From Nostoc sp. B(2019) (GTDB taxonomy: Bacteria; Cyanobacteriota; Cyanobacteriia; Cyanobacteriales; Nostocaceae), in the NCBI RefSeq assembly GCF_010091925.1, contig NZ_WVID01000016.1:164598-228597 (forward strand): 64,000 bases of DNA, written 5' to 3'. How positions within the stretch are numbered: position 1 is the first letter of the stretch; every line of letters starts with the position of its first letter. Shown piece by piece: positions 1-9,700 of the stretch. Position numbers and translations under genes: made by a program. The notes beneath the pieces were generated by a model. It did not search any database. It was not told the origin of the DNA and saw only the letters and a program-made list of their open reading frames with translations.

Positions 1-378
1 TCGAGAGGGATGGGTTTGACTGTAAGCCAATGATAAAGTGCTGCCCCAACTACCACCGAAGACTACCCACTTTTCTATACCTAAATGTTCGCGTAGTTTT
101 TCAATATCATTTACTAAATCCCAAGTGGTGTTTTCTCGTAATTCAGCATGGGGTGTACTTTGACCACAACCACGTTGATCAAACATGACCAACCGCCATT
201 TTTCTGGGTGAAAATATTGTCGATAAAAGGGTGGACATCCACCACCAGGGCCACCATGCAGTAAAACGATTGGCTGGCCTAACGGGTTGCCAGACTCCTC
301 AAAATGGATAGTATGAAGGTCGGAAACTTGTAAACTACCTTCTAAATAAGGTTCGATCGCTGGGTAAAGTTGTCGCAT
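1..378 (-). CDS. pip: Proline iminopeptidase, N-terminal part (cut by window edge)
   Basis: An alpha/beta-hydrolase that in this family removes N-terminal proline from peptides in the cytoplasm. The first 126 codons are present, starting at the ATG whose complement is at 376-378; the rest lies before position 1. Visible are the oxyanion-hole motif HGGPGGG (about residues 41-47), the family motif FDQRGCGQS (about 66-74) and the nucleophile elbow GGSWGS, which holds the catalytic Ser. The Asp and His of the triad would lie outside the window. The motifs match proline iminopeptidase better than generic hydrolases, whose oxyanion loop is usually HGFP or HGWP. There is no sign of a signal peptide. 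The gene is divergent from the caspase relic at 539. Confidence 0.9.
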   Translation of the reverse strand, partial: MRQLYPAIEPYLEGSLQVSDLHTIHFEESGNPLGQPIVLLHGGPGGGCPPFYRQYFHPEKWRLVMFDQRGCGQSTPHAELRENTTWDLVNDIEKLREHLGIEKWVVFGGSWGSTLSLAYSQTHPSR

Positions 379-538
379 TCTGCAAATTTTACCAGTAATG
401 GAGCAAGTGCGATCGCAGTGACATCCACGTAAAAGTCTGGACTGATATGTAAAATTGTTATACGTAAATTTCCTTACTTGTTGGAACCAACTTTAGTGCA
501 GTCACGTCGTGTTTAATTTGATACTATTGCCATAACAA

Positions 539-1442
539 ATGGCTAAAGGAGAATCAACAGACCCCCTAAACCCTACACAAGAATTGGTGGAAGTTCTGCG
601 ACAACGCGCCGCCAACAGAAAAGGATTCTATGCTCTATTATCTTGCGATCGCGGACAGCAATCTTGGGAATTTCCCCAATTAGGACATGGAGTATTCACT
701 TACTACTTAATTCGGGGTTTGCGCGGAGAAGCCGCTGACTCTCAAGGCGTCATCGAAGCGGATGGACTTTACCGCTATGTTTATCACCAAACGCTTGCAT
801 ATATAGATAAAGCTAATCAGCAACTCCGGGTGATTAATCAGCTTAAAAAAAGTCGCGGCGAAAACCAAATACATCCAGAATATCCATCACAAACCCCTAA
901 GCGTATTGTGGAAGGCATCGGAGAAGTGATTCTAGAGCTTAAACCAGATCAAACTGTGTCTGCACGATATCCACGACAAGCATTAATTGTAGAGGGACTC
1001 CCCAAAAGTAAGATTTCCTTGGCTTTGACTAAAATACTCAACACATCTGGTGGCTTTGAGGTCAATTATTGGACTAGTGGCAAAAAACCATCTGCTGATG
1101 TACGCAAAGCGATCCAAAAGTCTTTGCTGTCTGAATCCTTTGCCGAGTCATCCACCATCACTAATCCTACAGAAGAAAGTGCAACTGTATTTTTATATCT
1201 GCGAGGACAGATTCAAGAGACAGAACAAGGAGAAGCAGTATTAGTACTATCTGATAATGTTGACCTGAATCGTAGAAGAGGATGCACCCATAGGTCAGCT
1301 ACCTTATTTTAGTTTTTTTGAGCAGGTGTGGCGAGTCAAAGTATTGGGTGTGTGGGAATGGCATAGTGCGATCGCCACTGCTTCTTGGTGGCGATTGTGT
1401 GCTGCTTTGTTCTCTCGCATCGAGATTTGTCAAAGCAAATAG
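539..1442 (+). pseudogene. Caspase-like (peptidase C14) remnant, truncated and frameshifted
   Basis: The open frame 539-1312 reads like the C-terminal half of a cyanobacterial caspase-family protein: a core strand with LLSCDRGQQSWEF, then GHGVFTYYLIRGLRG, the usual last part of the fold. The N-terminal part with the GHG histidine and the DCC cysteine is absent. The ATG at 539 follows an in-frame stop (533-535) and has no ribosome-binding site. Near 1268-1271 a +1 shift leads into a frame that continues with coding-looking sequence (EEDAPIGQLPYFSFFEQVW and on) and stops at 1440-1442. The frame that is actually open ends early at 1312. I read this as a decayed gene that lost its 5' half and then acquired a frameshift. 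A short active protein is less likely because neither catalytic residue is present. Confidence 0.7.
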
Positions 1443-1560
1443 GAATAGTAGATTAATAGCGCCTCACCACAAACAAACTTTAAACTACCGCCTCACCAAT
1501 GACCTTAAGGTAACTTAAATATGTGACAGTGTATTTATTCAAATATCAAAAAATACAATC

Positions 1561-1956
1561 ATGATTTTCGCAGGCAAACGACCGAGTAATTTAGGTGTGA
1601 GCAATGGGAACTTAGCACCCTGTCCCAACTCCCCTAACTGTGTTTCTAGCCAGAGTTCAGACGCAACCCATCAAATTGCACCGTTGAATTTTACATCTAA
1701 CCCAGAGGGAGCGATCGCTACTCTTAAAGGTATCATTGAATCCTTACCCAGAACTAAAATAATTACTGAAAGTAAGGATTATTTGTATGCGGAATTCAAG
1801 AGTGCTTTGATGGGATTTGTGGATGATGTAGAGTTCTATCTAGACAGAAAAGCTAATGTGATCCACGTTCGCTCAGCCTCACGCTTGGGTCAGAGTGATT
1901 TGGGTGTCAATCGTCAACGCATAGAAACGATTAGAGCACAGTTCAACAAAGTTTAG
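1561..1956 (+). CDS. DUF1499 family protein
   Basis: A 131-residue protein of the DUF1499 family. Typical features are the N-terminal CPNSPNCVSSQ segment (residues 21-31), the central YLYAEFKSALMGFVDDVEF stretch, and the C-terminal RSASRLGQSDLGVNRQRIE signature, all close to family consensus. The family has no established biochemical role; members are small and often secreted or near the membrane, and I see no clear signal peptide here. The length is normal for the family. It converges with the glycosyltransferase at 1962, leaving only 5 bases between stops, so the two share a 3' region. The start at 1561 follows an AT-rich leader with no strong Shine-Dalgarno sequence. Confidence 0.8.
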   Translation: MIFAGKRPSNLGVSNGNLAPCPNSPNCVSSQSSDATHQIAPLNFTSNPEGAIATLKGIIESLPRTKIITESKDYLYAEFKSALMGFVDDVEFYLDRKANVIHVRSASRLGQSDLGVNRQRIETIRAQFNKV

Positions 1957-1961
1957 ACCGA

Positions 1962-3047
1962 CTAGGTAGCACTGTTAGTTAAACCAACTAAACTGCGTAA
2001 ATGCCCATTTTGAGCAAATTTCTCTGCTAGGATTTGTTGATAAACCGCTTCATAGCCATCAGTCATCTGCTGAATACTAAAGCGGTTTTCAACATATTTC
2101 CGACAAGCATAGCGGTCTAACTCTGCTACCTGATTAATAGCACTGACGCACTCTTGAATGTTATTGCAAAGAAAGCCCGTCTTACCGTGAGAAATTACCT
2201 CTTCAGTAGAACCTAATTTCATCGCAATTACTGGAGTACCCGAAGCCATCGACTCAACCATTACTAACCCAAACGGTTCTCGCCAAGTAATGGGGAATAA
2301 AGTTGCTACTGCACCTCCCATGAGGGCATTTTTTTGCTCATGGTTAGCTTCACCCAGATACTCAATTTGCTCACCGTCAATCTGCGGTTTGATTTCTTTC
2401 TCAAAGTATTCCACATCAACGGCATCAACTTTACCGGCCATTTTCAAATGCCAACCAGCTTTTTTGGCAATTTCTATAGCTAAGTGCGTTCCCTTCTCTG
2501 GAGATATCCGACCCAAAAATGCTAGGTAGGGAGGATCCTGTGATTGGGCGTGAAACTTATAACTGTTGACATCAATGCCGTTGTAAACTGTCGTTAAATA
2601 GTTCAGCCCTAACCTTGGTTCCCGCTGTGCATCAGAAATACTAACGAAGGGTTGGTTTTTCCCATAACTAAATATTTTTTCGTTATCAGGGGTAAAAATG
2701 CCGTGCAATGTATGAACTGTAGGAGTTGTAACGAGCTTCGCACAGGCTAGTGGGCCATGCCCCGTATGGGAGTGAATAATATCAAACTCTTCGGCCCGTT
2801 CATACACTGAAGCTAGTTGCAGCATCTCATAGATACTGTAATCTTTGATCGTGGAATCGAGTCTTAAGGCACGGGGATGAACTGACAATATTTTCGCCAG
2901 ACTGATAGAATCTCCCGACGCAAATAGAGTAACTTCGTGTCCACGCCTGACTAATTCATCAGTCAGTAACCCCACCACTAACTCTATGCCACCATAAGCG
3001 GGAGGCGGTACTCTTTCCCATAATGGTGCGATTTGAGCAATTCTCAT
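1962..3047 (-). CDS. Glycosyltransferase family 4 (GT-B fold)
   Basis: A GT4-type retaining glycosyltransferase transferring sugar from a nucleotide donor, probably in polysaccharide or glycolipid synthesis; acceptor unknown. The N-terminal Rossmann half starts with the MRIAQIAPLWERVPPPAYGG loop and has the HSHTG region near residue 95. The C-terminal half has FLGRISPEKGTHLAI (donor-binding start, about residues 178-192) and the EPFGLVMVESMASGTPV motif with the E-x7-E signature. The ATG at 3045-3047 is preferred over the GTG one codon upstream because AGGAG lies 7 bases before it. This open-loop PPPAYGG subtype is widespread in cyanobacteria. No other sugar genes flank it, so no pathway can be assigned. 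Confidence 0.88.
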   Translation of the reverse strand: MRIAQIAPLWERVPPPAYGGIELVVGLLTDELVRRGHEVTLFASGDSISLAKILSVHPRALRLDSTIKDYSIYEMLQLASVYERAEEFDIIHSHTGHGPLACAKLVTTPTVHTLHGIFTPDNEKIFSYGKNQPFVSISDAQREPRLGLNYLTTVYNGIDVNSYKFHAQSQDPPYLAFLGRISPEKGTHLAIEIAKKAGWHLKMAGKVDAVDVEYFEKEIKPQIDGEQIEYLGEANHEQKNALMGGAVATLFPITWREPFGLVMVESMASGTPVIAMKLGSTEEVISHGKTGFLCNNIQECVSAINQVAELDRYACRKYVENRFSIQQMTDGYEAVYQQILAEKFAQNGHLRSLVGLTNSAT

Positions 3048-3768
3048 CACAAATCTCCTAAAAAATAAGAATTGAATTAGAAGTGTTTCTTTCTTCTTTT
3101 ATTGGTGCTTTGAATCGATTAATGCTGGACTAAATACTTACTTAAAACACCAACTTTTTTAAGAATCTTCTCCATATCTTATACCTTTACTTTTGGATAT
3201 TTCGTCTACCTAAGTAGGGAAATCACCCTCTCCGAAGAGGTAAAAGATGTTCTTGCTTTATTAAAAGTTGCAATTTTGATGGTATTTCTCCCGTAGAGGT
3301 TTTATGTAAATATGATTTCATCAAATCGGTCAAATATAGTCTATGAGATAGAATTTAGCAAAATGATTGTGCTCACGGATATTAATTATTCAATTTTCAA
3401 GTTTTAATACAAATGTTAAAATATGTAGATATATAAAGGACGGTTTTCCGTACATCAAAGGAGGATATGTAGACACCAAAAGGGTAGCTTACTGTAAGTT
3501 TTTATGAATAATAAACAGCAAATTATCCTGGAAAAAGCTGAAATTATCTTGATATTTTGTCTTTTGCGTTCTACCTAAGTTTTTAATGGTAACTATCAAA
3601 CCTATCTGAGGAAATTCAAATGTAATCAGAAAATTATCAAACTCAACTTCTTTCTACCTCTCTCCACAGGTTATATTCCCTAGTAATTAACCAGGAGAGC
3701 AAGAAGAAAGTAGGGGTATTGACTTTTAATATTAAGTATGATATTTTTGACTTCCATAATAAACATAT
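3048..3768. other. Intergenic region, about 720 bases
   Basis: An AT-rich divergent space between the glycosyltransferase (leftward) and the permease (rightward), which must hold promoters for both. I see no coding potential above background and no recognisable RNA gene or riboswitch. A purine-rich AAAGGAGGA stretch near 3459-3467 looks like a ribosome-binding site, but no sensible reading frame follows it. Confidence 0.5.
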
Positions 3769-4572
3769 ATGAACATGAATATATCTTCATCACTAAAAAG
3801 ACCGCATGTTGCATGGCAGGCGGTTTTCTCACTGCTGATGTTTGTGTTCATGTATTTGCCTATATTTGTACTGGGCTTTTATAGCTTTAACCAGTCACCC
3901 TACAGTGCAAATTGGCAAGGATTCACTCTAGAGTGGTATTACAAGTTGTTCAGTGACGATCGCATCTTATCAGCTTTGAAAAACAGTTTGATAGTTGCTG
4001 GTTGTGCAGTGGGAATCTCAACCGTATTAGGAACTTCAATGGCTGTAGGATTAGCACGCTATGAATTTCCTTTTAAAAAATTGTATCGCGGTACTGCTTA
4101 TCTACCGTTGATCATTCCTGATATTGCGATCGCAGTGGCGACTCTAGTTGTTCTAGCCGCATTTGCGATTCCTCTAAGTATATGGACAATAGTAGCGGCT
4201 CATGTGGTATTTTGTCTGGCTTATGTCGGACTTGTAGTTTCTTCACGACTTACTAACTTAGATCCCCACTTAGAAGAAGCAGCACTTGATTTAGGAGCGA
4301 CACCAATCCAAGCCTTCATCAAAGTATTGCTACCGCAATTAATGCCTGGTATTATCGCTGGTTGTCTGTTAGCCTTTGTCCTCAGCTTAGATGACTTTTT
4401 GATTGCTAGTTTCACTGCTGGTAGCGGTTCTAACACCTTACCAATGGAAATTTTTAGTCGGATCAGAACAGGAGTCAAGCCTGATATTAACGCTCTTAGC
4501 GTCATGCTGATTTCCGTATCTGCGATCGCTGCTTTTGTAGCCGAATTGATTCGCGCTTCTGGAGAAAGGTAA
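3769..4572 (+). CDS. potC: ABC transporter permease, spermidine/putrescine PotC type
   Basis: An inner-membrane permease subunit of a polyamine-type ABC importer. The 267-residue length and roughly six hydrophobic segments fit PotC. The N-terminal segment around residues 18-38 is followed by the periplasmic YSFNQSPYSANWQGFTLEWY stretch typical of PotC/PotB. The EAA loop, EEAALDLGATPIQAFIKVLL (about residues 165-184), which docks to the ATPase, is intact. No potA, potB or potD gene lies nearby, so the partners must be encoded elsewhere, or the gene is a stray copy. A second ATG two codons downstream could also be the start. A run of 7-base repeats begins 4 bases after the stop codon. Confidence 0.85.
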   Translation: MNMNISSSLKRPHVAWQAVFSLLMFVFMYLPIFVLGFYSFNQSPYSANWQGFTLEWYYKLFSDDRILSALKNSLIVAGCAVGISTVLGTSMAVGLARYEFPFKKLYRGTAYLPLIIPDIAIAVATLVVLAAFAIPLSIWTIVAAHVVFCLAYVGLVVSSRLTNLDPHLEEAALDLGATPIQAFIKVLLPQLMPGIIAGCLLAFVLSLDDFLIASFTAGSGSNTLPMEIFSRIRTGVKPDINALSVMLISVSAIAAFVAELIRASGER

Positions 4573-4576
4573 TTCA

Positions 4577-4620
4577 TAATTCGTAATTCGTAATTCGTAA
4601 TTCGTAATTCGTAATTCGTA
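4577..4620. repeat. Short tandem repeat (TAATTCG)6
   Basis: Six consecutive copies of the heptamer TAATTCG directly after the permease stop codon. Heptameric short tandemly repeated repetitive sequences are a known feature of heterocystous cyanobacterial genomes and vary in copy number between strains. Confidence 0.9.
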
Positions 4621-4652
4621 GCTGTTCGCGTAGTCAGGTAAGTCTTTACTCA

Positions 4653-4775
4653 TTAGTCCTCTTGCAAAAATATATTTTTGTACATTGGGGAAAAGGGGAA
4701 AGGTTGTAAGTCCTTTTTCTCTTTACCCCTTAACCCCTTAACCTTTTCCCTGACTTTTGCAAGAAGTCTATTAGT
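4653..4775. repeat. Inverted-repeat element (MITE-like)
   Basis: The ends form an imperfect inverted repeat: TCTTGCAAAA near 4659-4668 pairs with TTTTGCAAGA at about 4755-4764, and the flanking TTAG/CTA bases partly extend it. Between them is a low-complexity purine stretch facing its pyrimidine counterpart (AAGGGGAAAGG versus CCTTTTCCC), so the whole segment can fold into one long hairpin. It has no coding potential. A related TTTTGCAAGAAGT segment recurs near 51750. Confidence 0.6.
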
Positions 4776-4793
4776 CATGATCATAATCTTGGT

Positions 4794-4900
4794 TTATACC
4801 CTCCGTTGAGTAGCTACTGTGTATGGTAGCCTTGGCAAGGGAAGCTTGCTTGATAGCGCAAGTATGGTTTAATACTAACCGCCACGGAGAGTTGGTATAA
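4794..4900. repeat. Palindromic intergenic element with TTATACC/GGTATAA ends
   Basis: TTATACC at 4794-4800 and GGTATAA at 4894-4900 are exact inverted repeats. Just inside them CTCCGT (4801-4806) pairs with ACGGAG (4884-4889). The interior holds smaller hairpins such as GTAGCTAC. It could be a small mobile relic or a structured RNA; nothing in the sequence decides between these. Confidence 0.5.
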
Positions 4901-5188
4901 GTACAGAGTTAAATAATGTTAAGCAGCAGTCTATTATATAGACTAACTAAGTTTGCTAGATGATTTATTTAGTAGGTATAAATAAATTAAAGTCAGTATT
5001 TGGCGTTGAAGTGCTAAATTGCTAACTATATGCAACAAAGTATCTTTTGTTTAATTATGCCCACTTAACTTTAAAGCCAAGCAACAGCTTACAAGCAGTT
5101 AAATAACAGTTGAATAACTGACTCAAAATATGGAAAAATCAGAAGGCAGTTAAAAAAGTTAATAAATAGCAGAGTAACAATAAGCAAA

Positions 5189-6631
5189 ATGAAACCACCT
5201 AAGAGCACGCGAAGGCGGGGATTTGTGTTGACTCCTGTTGGGCTGAAGCGCTTACAAGCGGCGATTTTAGCTATGGAGATAGCAGAGAATAAGGGCGAGC
5301 ATTTTACTCTAGAGCAGCTAGGCGATCGCATGAATGTTTCTACCAAAACACTCAGCCGATTGTGGTCATTGAATAGAAGTGTGGATCAAAAAACCCTGAG
5401 ACTGTGCTACGAAACCTTTAACCTGGAATTGCGTAGAGAAGACTACGCAATCATGAATGAATCGAACAAGACTCAAGCATCTAAAACTCTCTCACCGAGT
5501 TTAGACATAATAAACAGCGATCCGGTTCAGTATTTACCCGTAAATTCATTTGCTAACGAACACCATGACCAACCTGAACACCTTTGGTCATACCCGGATG
5601 GCCCCGTATCTCTAGATTCTCCCTTCTATGTTGAACGTCCCGCGATTGAGGAACTAGTCTATCGGGAAGTGATTCAACCGGGCTGTGTGATTCGGATTCG
5701 AGCTCCAAGGGGAATGGGTAAAAGTTCTCTTTTGTTGCGGCTGTTAGCCTTTGCAGAAACGCAAGGATATCGCACGGTGAACCTGAATTGCAGCCAGATC
5801 GATTCAAACTGTCTGACTGATTTAAATAAGTTGTTGCGTTGTCTTTGCTGGCGAACAGCGAGAGAACTAGGCATTGATCCCAGCCTCAATGATAGATGGG
5901 ATGAAGAAATTGGCTGTAAGTTGAGTTGCAGCCTTTACTTCCAGAGCTATTTGCTCAAGCAGAGTCAAAGCCCAGTGGTTCTAGTTTTAAACGAAGTTGA
6001 CCGCTTTTTTGAACACCCTCACATTGCTCAGGAATTCTTTGCTTTGTTGCGCTCGTGGTACGAGGAAGCACGGTATGATTCCAACTGGCAAAAGCTGAGG
6101 CTAGTAGTGGTTTACTCCACAGAAGTGTATGTCTCGTTGGATATTAACCGCTCCCCATTTAATATAGGACTACCAATCCGTATCCCAGAATTTACGCAGC
6201 AACAGGTAGAAGATTTAGCAAGGCGGCACGGGTTAGACTGGGCTTCTGGGAACGAGGCGACTAAACTGATGTCACTCGTGGGTGGACATCCAGCATTGAT
6301 TCAGATTGCTATGTATCATCTGTGCTGTCATGGCATGACCTTAGAACAACTGATAGATGAGGCGATCGCCAACGGCGGCATCTACCGCTATCATTTATGG
6401 CGACACTGGGTAATCCTGCAAGCAAAACCCAATCTGGCAAAGATATATGCTGAACTTGTGGGGGCAAAGCAAAGTATTTATCTTGACCCCATTGATGCTT
6501 ACAAACTCGACGGCATCGGATTGATCAGCTTTGAGGGCGATCGCATTAAACCGCGTTGCGAGCTCTATCGCGCTTACTTTGAAAAACAGTTTTCTACAAT
6601 TTTGAATAATAGGGATTGCCAAGCCGTCTAA
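5189..6631 (+). CDS. AAA-like ATPase with N-terminal helix-turn-helix
   Basis: A 480-residue protein. Residues about 10-85 form a helix-turn-helix-like region (TLEQLGDRMNVSTKTLSRLW) seen at the start of many cyanobacterial AAA-like and vWA-MoxR-associated proteins. An AAA-like P-loop domain starts near residue 145: FYVERPAIEE, Walker A RGMGKSSLLLRLL (about 176-188), Walker B VVLVLNEVDRFF (about 264-275) and a conserved RSPFNIG sensor region. It belongs to the STAND-like ATPases thought to act as regulated switches. The HTH may be a protein-interaction rather than DNA-binding module. The next gene, 89 bases downstream on the same strand, encodes a related ATPase with WD40 repeats, so the two may be cotranscribed and work together. 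Confidence 0.82.
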   Translation: MKPPKSTRRRGFVLTPVGLKRLQAAILAMEIAENKGEHFTLEQLGDRMNVSTKTLSRLWSLNRSVDQKTLRLCYETFNLELRREDYAIMNESNKTQASKTLSPSLDIINSDPVQYLPVNSFANEHHDQPEHLWSYPDGPVSLDSPFYVERPAIEELVYREVIQPGCVIRIRAPRGMGKSSLLLRLLAFAETQGYRTVNLNCSQIDSNCLTDLNKLLRCLCWRTARELGIDPSLNDRWDEEIGCKLSCSLYFQSYLLKQSQSPVVLVLNEVDRFFEHPHIAQEFFALLRSWYEEARYDSNWQKLRLVVVYSTEVYVSLDINRSPFNIGLPIRIPEFTQQQVEDLARRHGLDWASGNEATKLMSLVGGHPALIQIAMYHLCCHGMTLEQLIDEAIANGGIYRYHLWRHWVILQAKPNLAKIYAELVGAKQSIYLDPIDAYKLDGIGLISFEGDRIKPRCELYRAYFEKQFSTILNNRDCQAV

Positions 6632-6720
6632 CTACCCAAATAATCAACTTATCCTGAAAGATTGCAGGAAGCAATATTAAGTGAAATGCAGATCAGGATT
6701 TTCCCAACCCAAAATCAAAA

Positions 6721-9700
6721 ATGAGATACCAAGTTGGCGGTAGTCTCCACAGCGATGATCCCACATACGTTGTCCGTCACGCAGACGAAAAACTTTATAC
6801 CAGCCTGAAATCTGGTGATTTTTGTTATGTCTTAAACTCTCGCCAGATGGGCAAATCATCCTTACTACAGCGCACAAGTCATCGTCTTAGGCAAGAAGGC
6901 TATAAATGTGCTTATTTGGATGTAACCAGATTGGGGAGTGACGATACCACACCTGAACAATGGTATAAAGGCATCATTATCAGCTTGTACCACAGCTTAA
7001 ATCTGGTAAAACACATCAACTTTAAGCATTGGTGGGCTATGCAAGCAGGCATTTCTCCAGTGCAACAACTACACCAGTTCGTAGAAGAAATATTGTTGCC
7101 AAATGTTCAAAGCGATGATCACTTAGGTGGAACTGAACGCGTTTTCATCTTTATTGATGAGATTGATAGTTTGCAGAGTTTGAGTTTTCCTGTCAATGAC
7201 TTTTTTGCCTGGATTCGTCATTGCTACAATCAGCAGGCATACGACCCGAATTTTCAACGTTTGGGATTTGCCTTGTTTGGGGTAGCCAGTCCATCTGACC
7301 TAATTACCGACAAACGCCGGACGCCCTTTAACATTGGGACAGCAATTGAGTTATACGGCTTTCAATTACATGAAGCTACACCATTGCTAAAAGGGTTAGA
7401 GGGAGCAGTTAGCCAACCCAAAACCGTACTGCAAGAGATTATTTACTGGACAAGGGGACAACCGTTTCTTACCCAAAAACTCTGTCAGCTAATTGTTCAG
7501 ACTGCCTTAGAAACATCAAATAGAACAATCTTCCTACCTCCAAAAACTGAAGCATTGTGGGTAGAGCAATTTGTGCGATCGCATATTATCCAACACTGGG
7601 AAGCCAAAGATGAACCAGAACACCTCCGCACCATCAGAGATCGCTTACTTTTCAATGAACAACGGGCAGGAAGATTACTAGGACTTTACCAACGAGTATT
7701 GCAAGCTGAGGTAGCAGAGAATGGAGAACAGACAGACAATCCTGTACCAACCGATGACAGTCGAGAACAGACAGAACTTTTATTATCTGGTTTAGTCGAG
7801 AAACACAACGGCTATCTCAAAATTAAAAATCCAATCTATCAAAATGTTTTCAATGCCGAATGGGTGATCAGGCAGTTAGACAATCTCCGCCCTTACTCGC
7901 AAACTTTCAATGCTTGGGTAGCATCAGGCTTTAAAGATGAATCGCGTCTGTTGCGAGGACAAGCTCTAAAAGATACTCAAAATTGGGCGCTTTTCAAAAG
8001 TCTGAGCGATTTGGACTATCAATTTTTAGCCGCAAGTCAAGAATGTGAACAGCTAGCAGTGCAAACGGCATTAGAAGCAGCACGGGCAAAAGAAGTAGAA
8101 GCACGACTAGCCCAAGAGAAACAAACTGCTAAATTACAAAACTTTCTATTAGTTGCAGTATCTATAGGGTTGCTCGTTTCTAGCGGGTTAGGGGTAGGGA
8201 GTTTCATTCTGTACCGCCAAGCCAAGAAAAGCGAAAGTCAAGCTAGGAGCAGCGAAATTCGAGCGCTTGTATCTTCTTCTAAGGGGCTGTTTGCCTCAAA
8301 TCTCAAGTTAGATGCGCTCATAGAAGCAATTAAAGCCAAACATAAACTGCAAAAACTAGATAAACCAAACAGAAATATTGAGCGCCAAGTAAATAATGTA
8401 TTACGGCAAGCAGTTTATGGAGTAGATGAATATAACCGTTTTTCCAGTCATACAGCAGCGGTTCTAGCAGTAGATGTCAGTCCTGACAGTTCTCTGATTG
8501 CCTCTGCAAGCACAGATAAAACAATTAAACTTTGGCGGCGTGATGGTACAGAAGTTGCAACTCTCAAAGGTCATCAGGCAACTGTTAGAGCAGTCGATTT
8601 TAGTTCTGACGGTCAGATGCTCGCCTCGGCTAGTGAAGATGGTACTGTTAAAATCTGGAAGCTAGACGGGACTTTGCTTAACACTTGCAAAGGTCATACA
8701 GCTTCGATCTGGGGAGTAGCGTTTAGTCCAGATGGTCAGTTTGTTGCCTCTGCTAGTTTCGATAGAACAGTGAAACTCTGGAAGCGAGACGGCACGTTGC
8801 TGAAAACGTTTCAAGGTTACAAAACAGGATTTTGGGGAGTAGCATTTAGTCCTGATGGTCAGTTCGTTGCTGGTGGTAGTCTAGACGGGGCAGTAAAACT
8901 CTGGAAAAAAGACAATACGGGCTGGCAAAAGGCCCAGCCTCTACAACCTCTCCAAGGTCATACCGGTTGGGTTGTAGGGGTAGCTTTCAGCCCTGACGGT
9001 CAGACCCTTGCTTCAGCGAGTGAAGACAAAACTATCAAACTTTGGCAGCGAGACAGCAATGGAAGCTACCGCCTTAATAAAACTCTTAAAGCTCACAGTG
9101 CCGGAATTTGGGGAGTCGCATGGAGTCCCGATGGTCAGACTATTGCCTCCGCCAGTCTCGACAAAACAATTAAACTTTGGAACATTGATGGTACAGAATT
9201 AAGGACACTCAGAGGACACAGTGCGTCAGTTTGGGGAGTGAGTTTTAGTCAGGATAACAACTTTATCGTTTCGGCGGGTGCAGAAAACGTTGTGAGATTG
9301 TGGCAGAAAGAAAATCCATTCCAGAAGAGTATCATTGCCCATAAAGCCGGGATTTGGTCAATCGCTATCTCCTCCGATAGTTCAACCATCGCCACCGCCA
9401 GCCACGAAAACGCCGCTAAACTTTGGAGTCGCCAAGGTAAATTGCTCAAAACTTTTACTGAATCTGGAGGCGCAATCTATGAGGTTTCATTCAGTGAAGA
9501 GGGGAAGTTGATTGCTATTCGCGCTTACGATGATACACTAAAACTCAAAAAGCTAGACGGCACTTTGGTTGCTACTTACAAAGATCCTTTTGATAGACTT
9601 TTAGCAGGAGTAGTGAGTCCAGACGGTCAAACGATCGCAATGTCAAATGTTGACAAAATTGTTCAAATATGGCGGCGTACTCAGTTTGCACCGAAGATTC

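Noticed and set aside
1318..1518. A 66-codon open frame after the caspase relic
   Set aside because: Its frame differs from the coding-looking continuation that ends at 1442; it is probably chance.
3450..3490. A strong Shine-Dalgarno-like AAAGGAGGA in the permease leader
   Set aside because: No sensible reading frame follows, and it lies 300 bases before the permease start.
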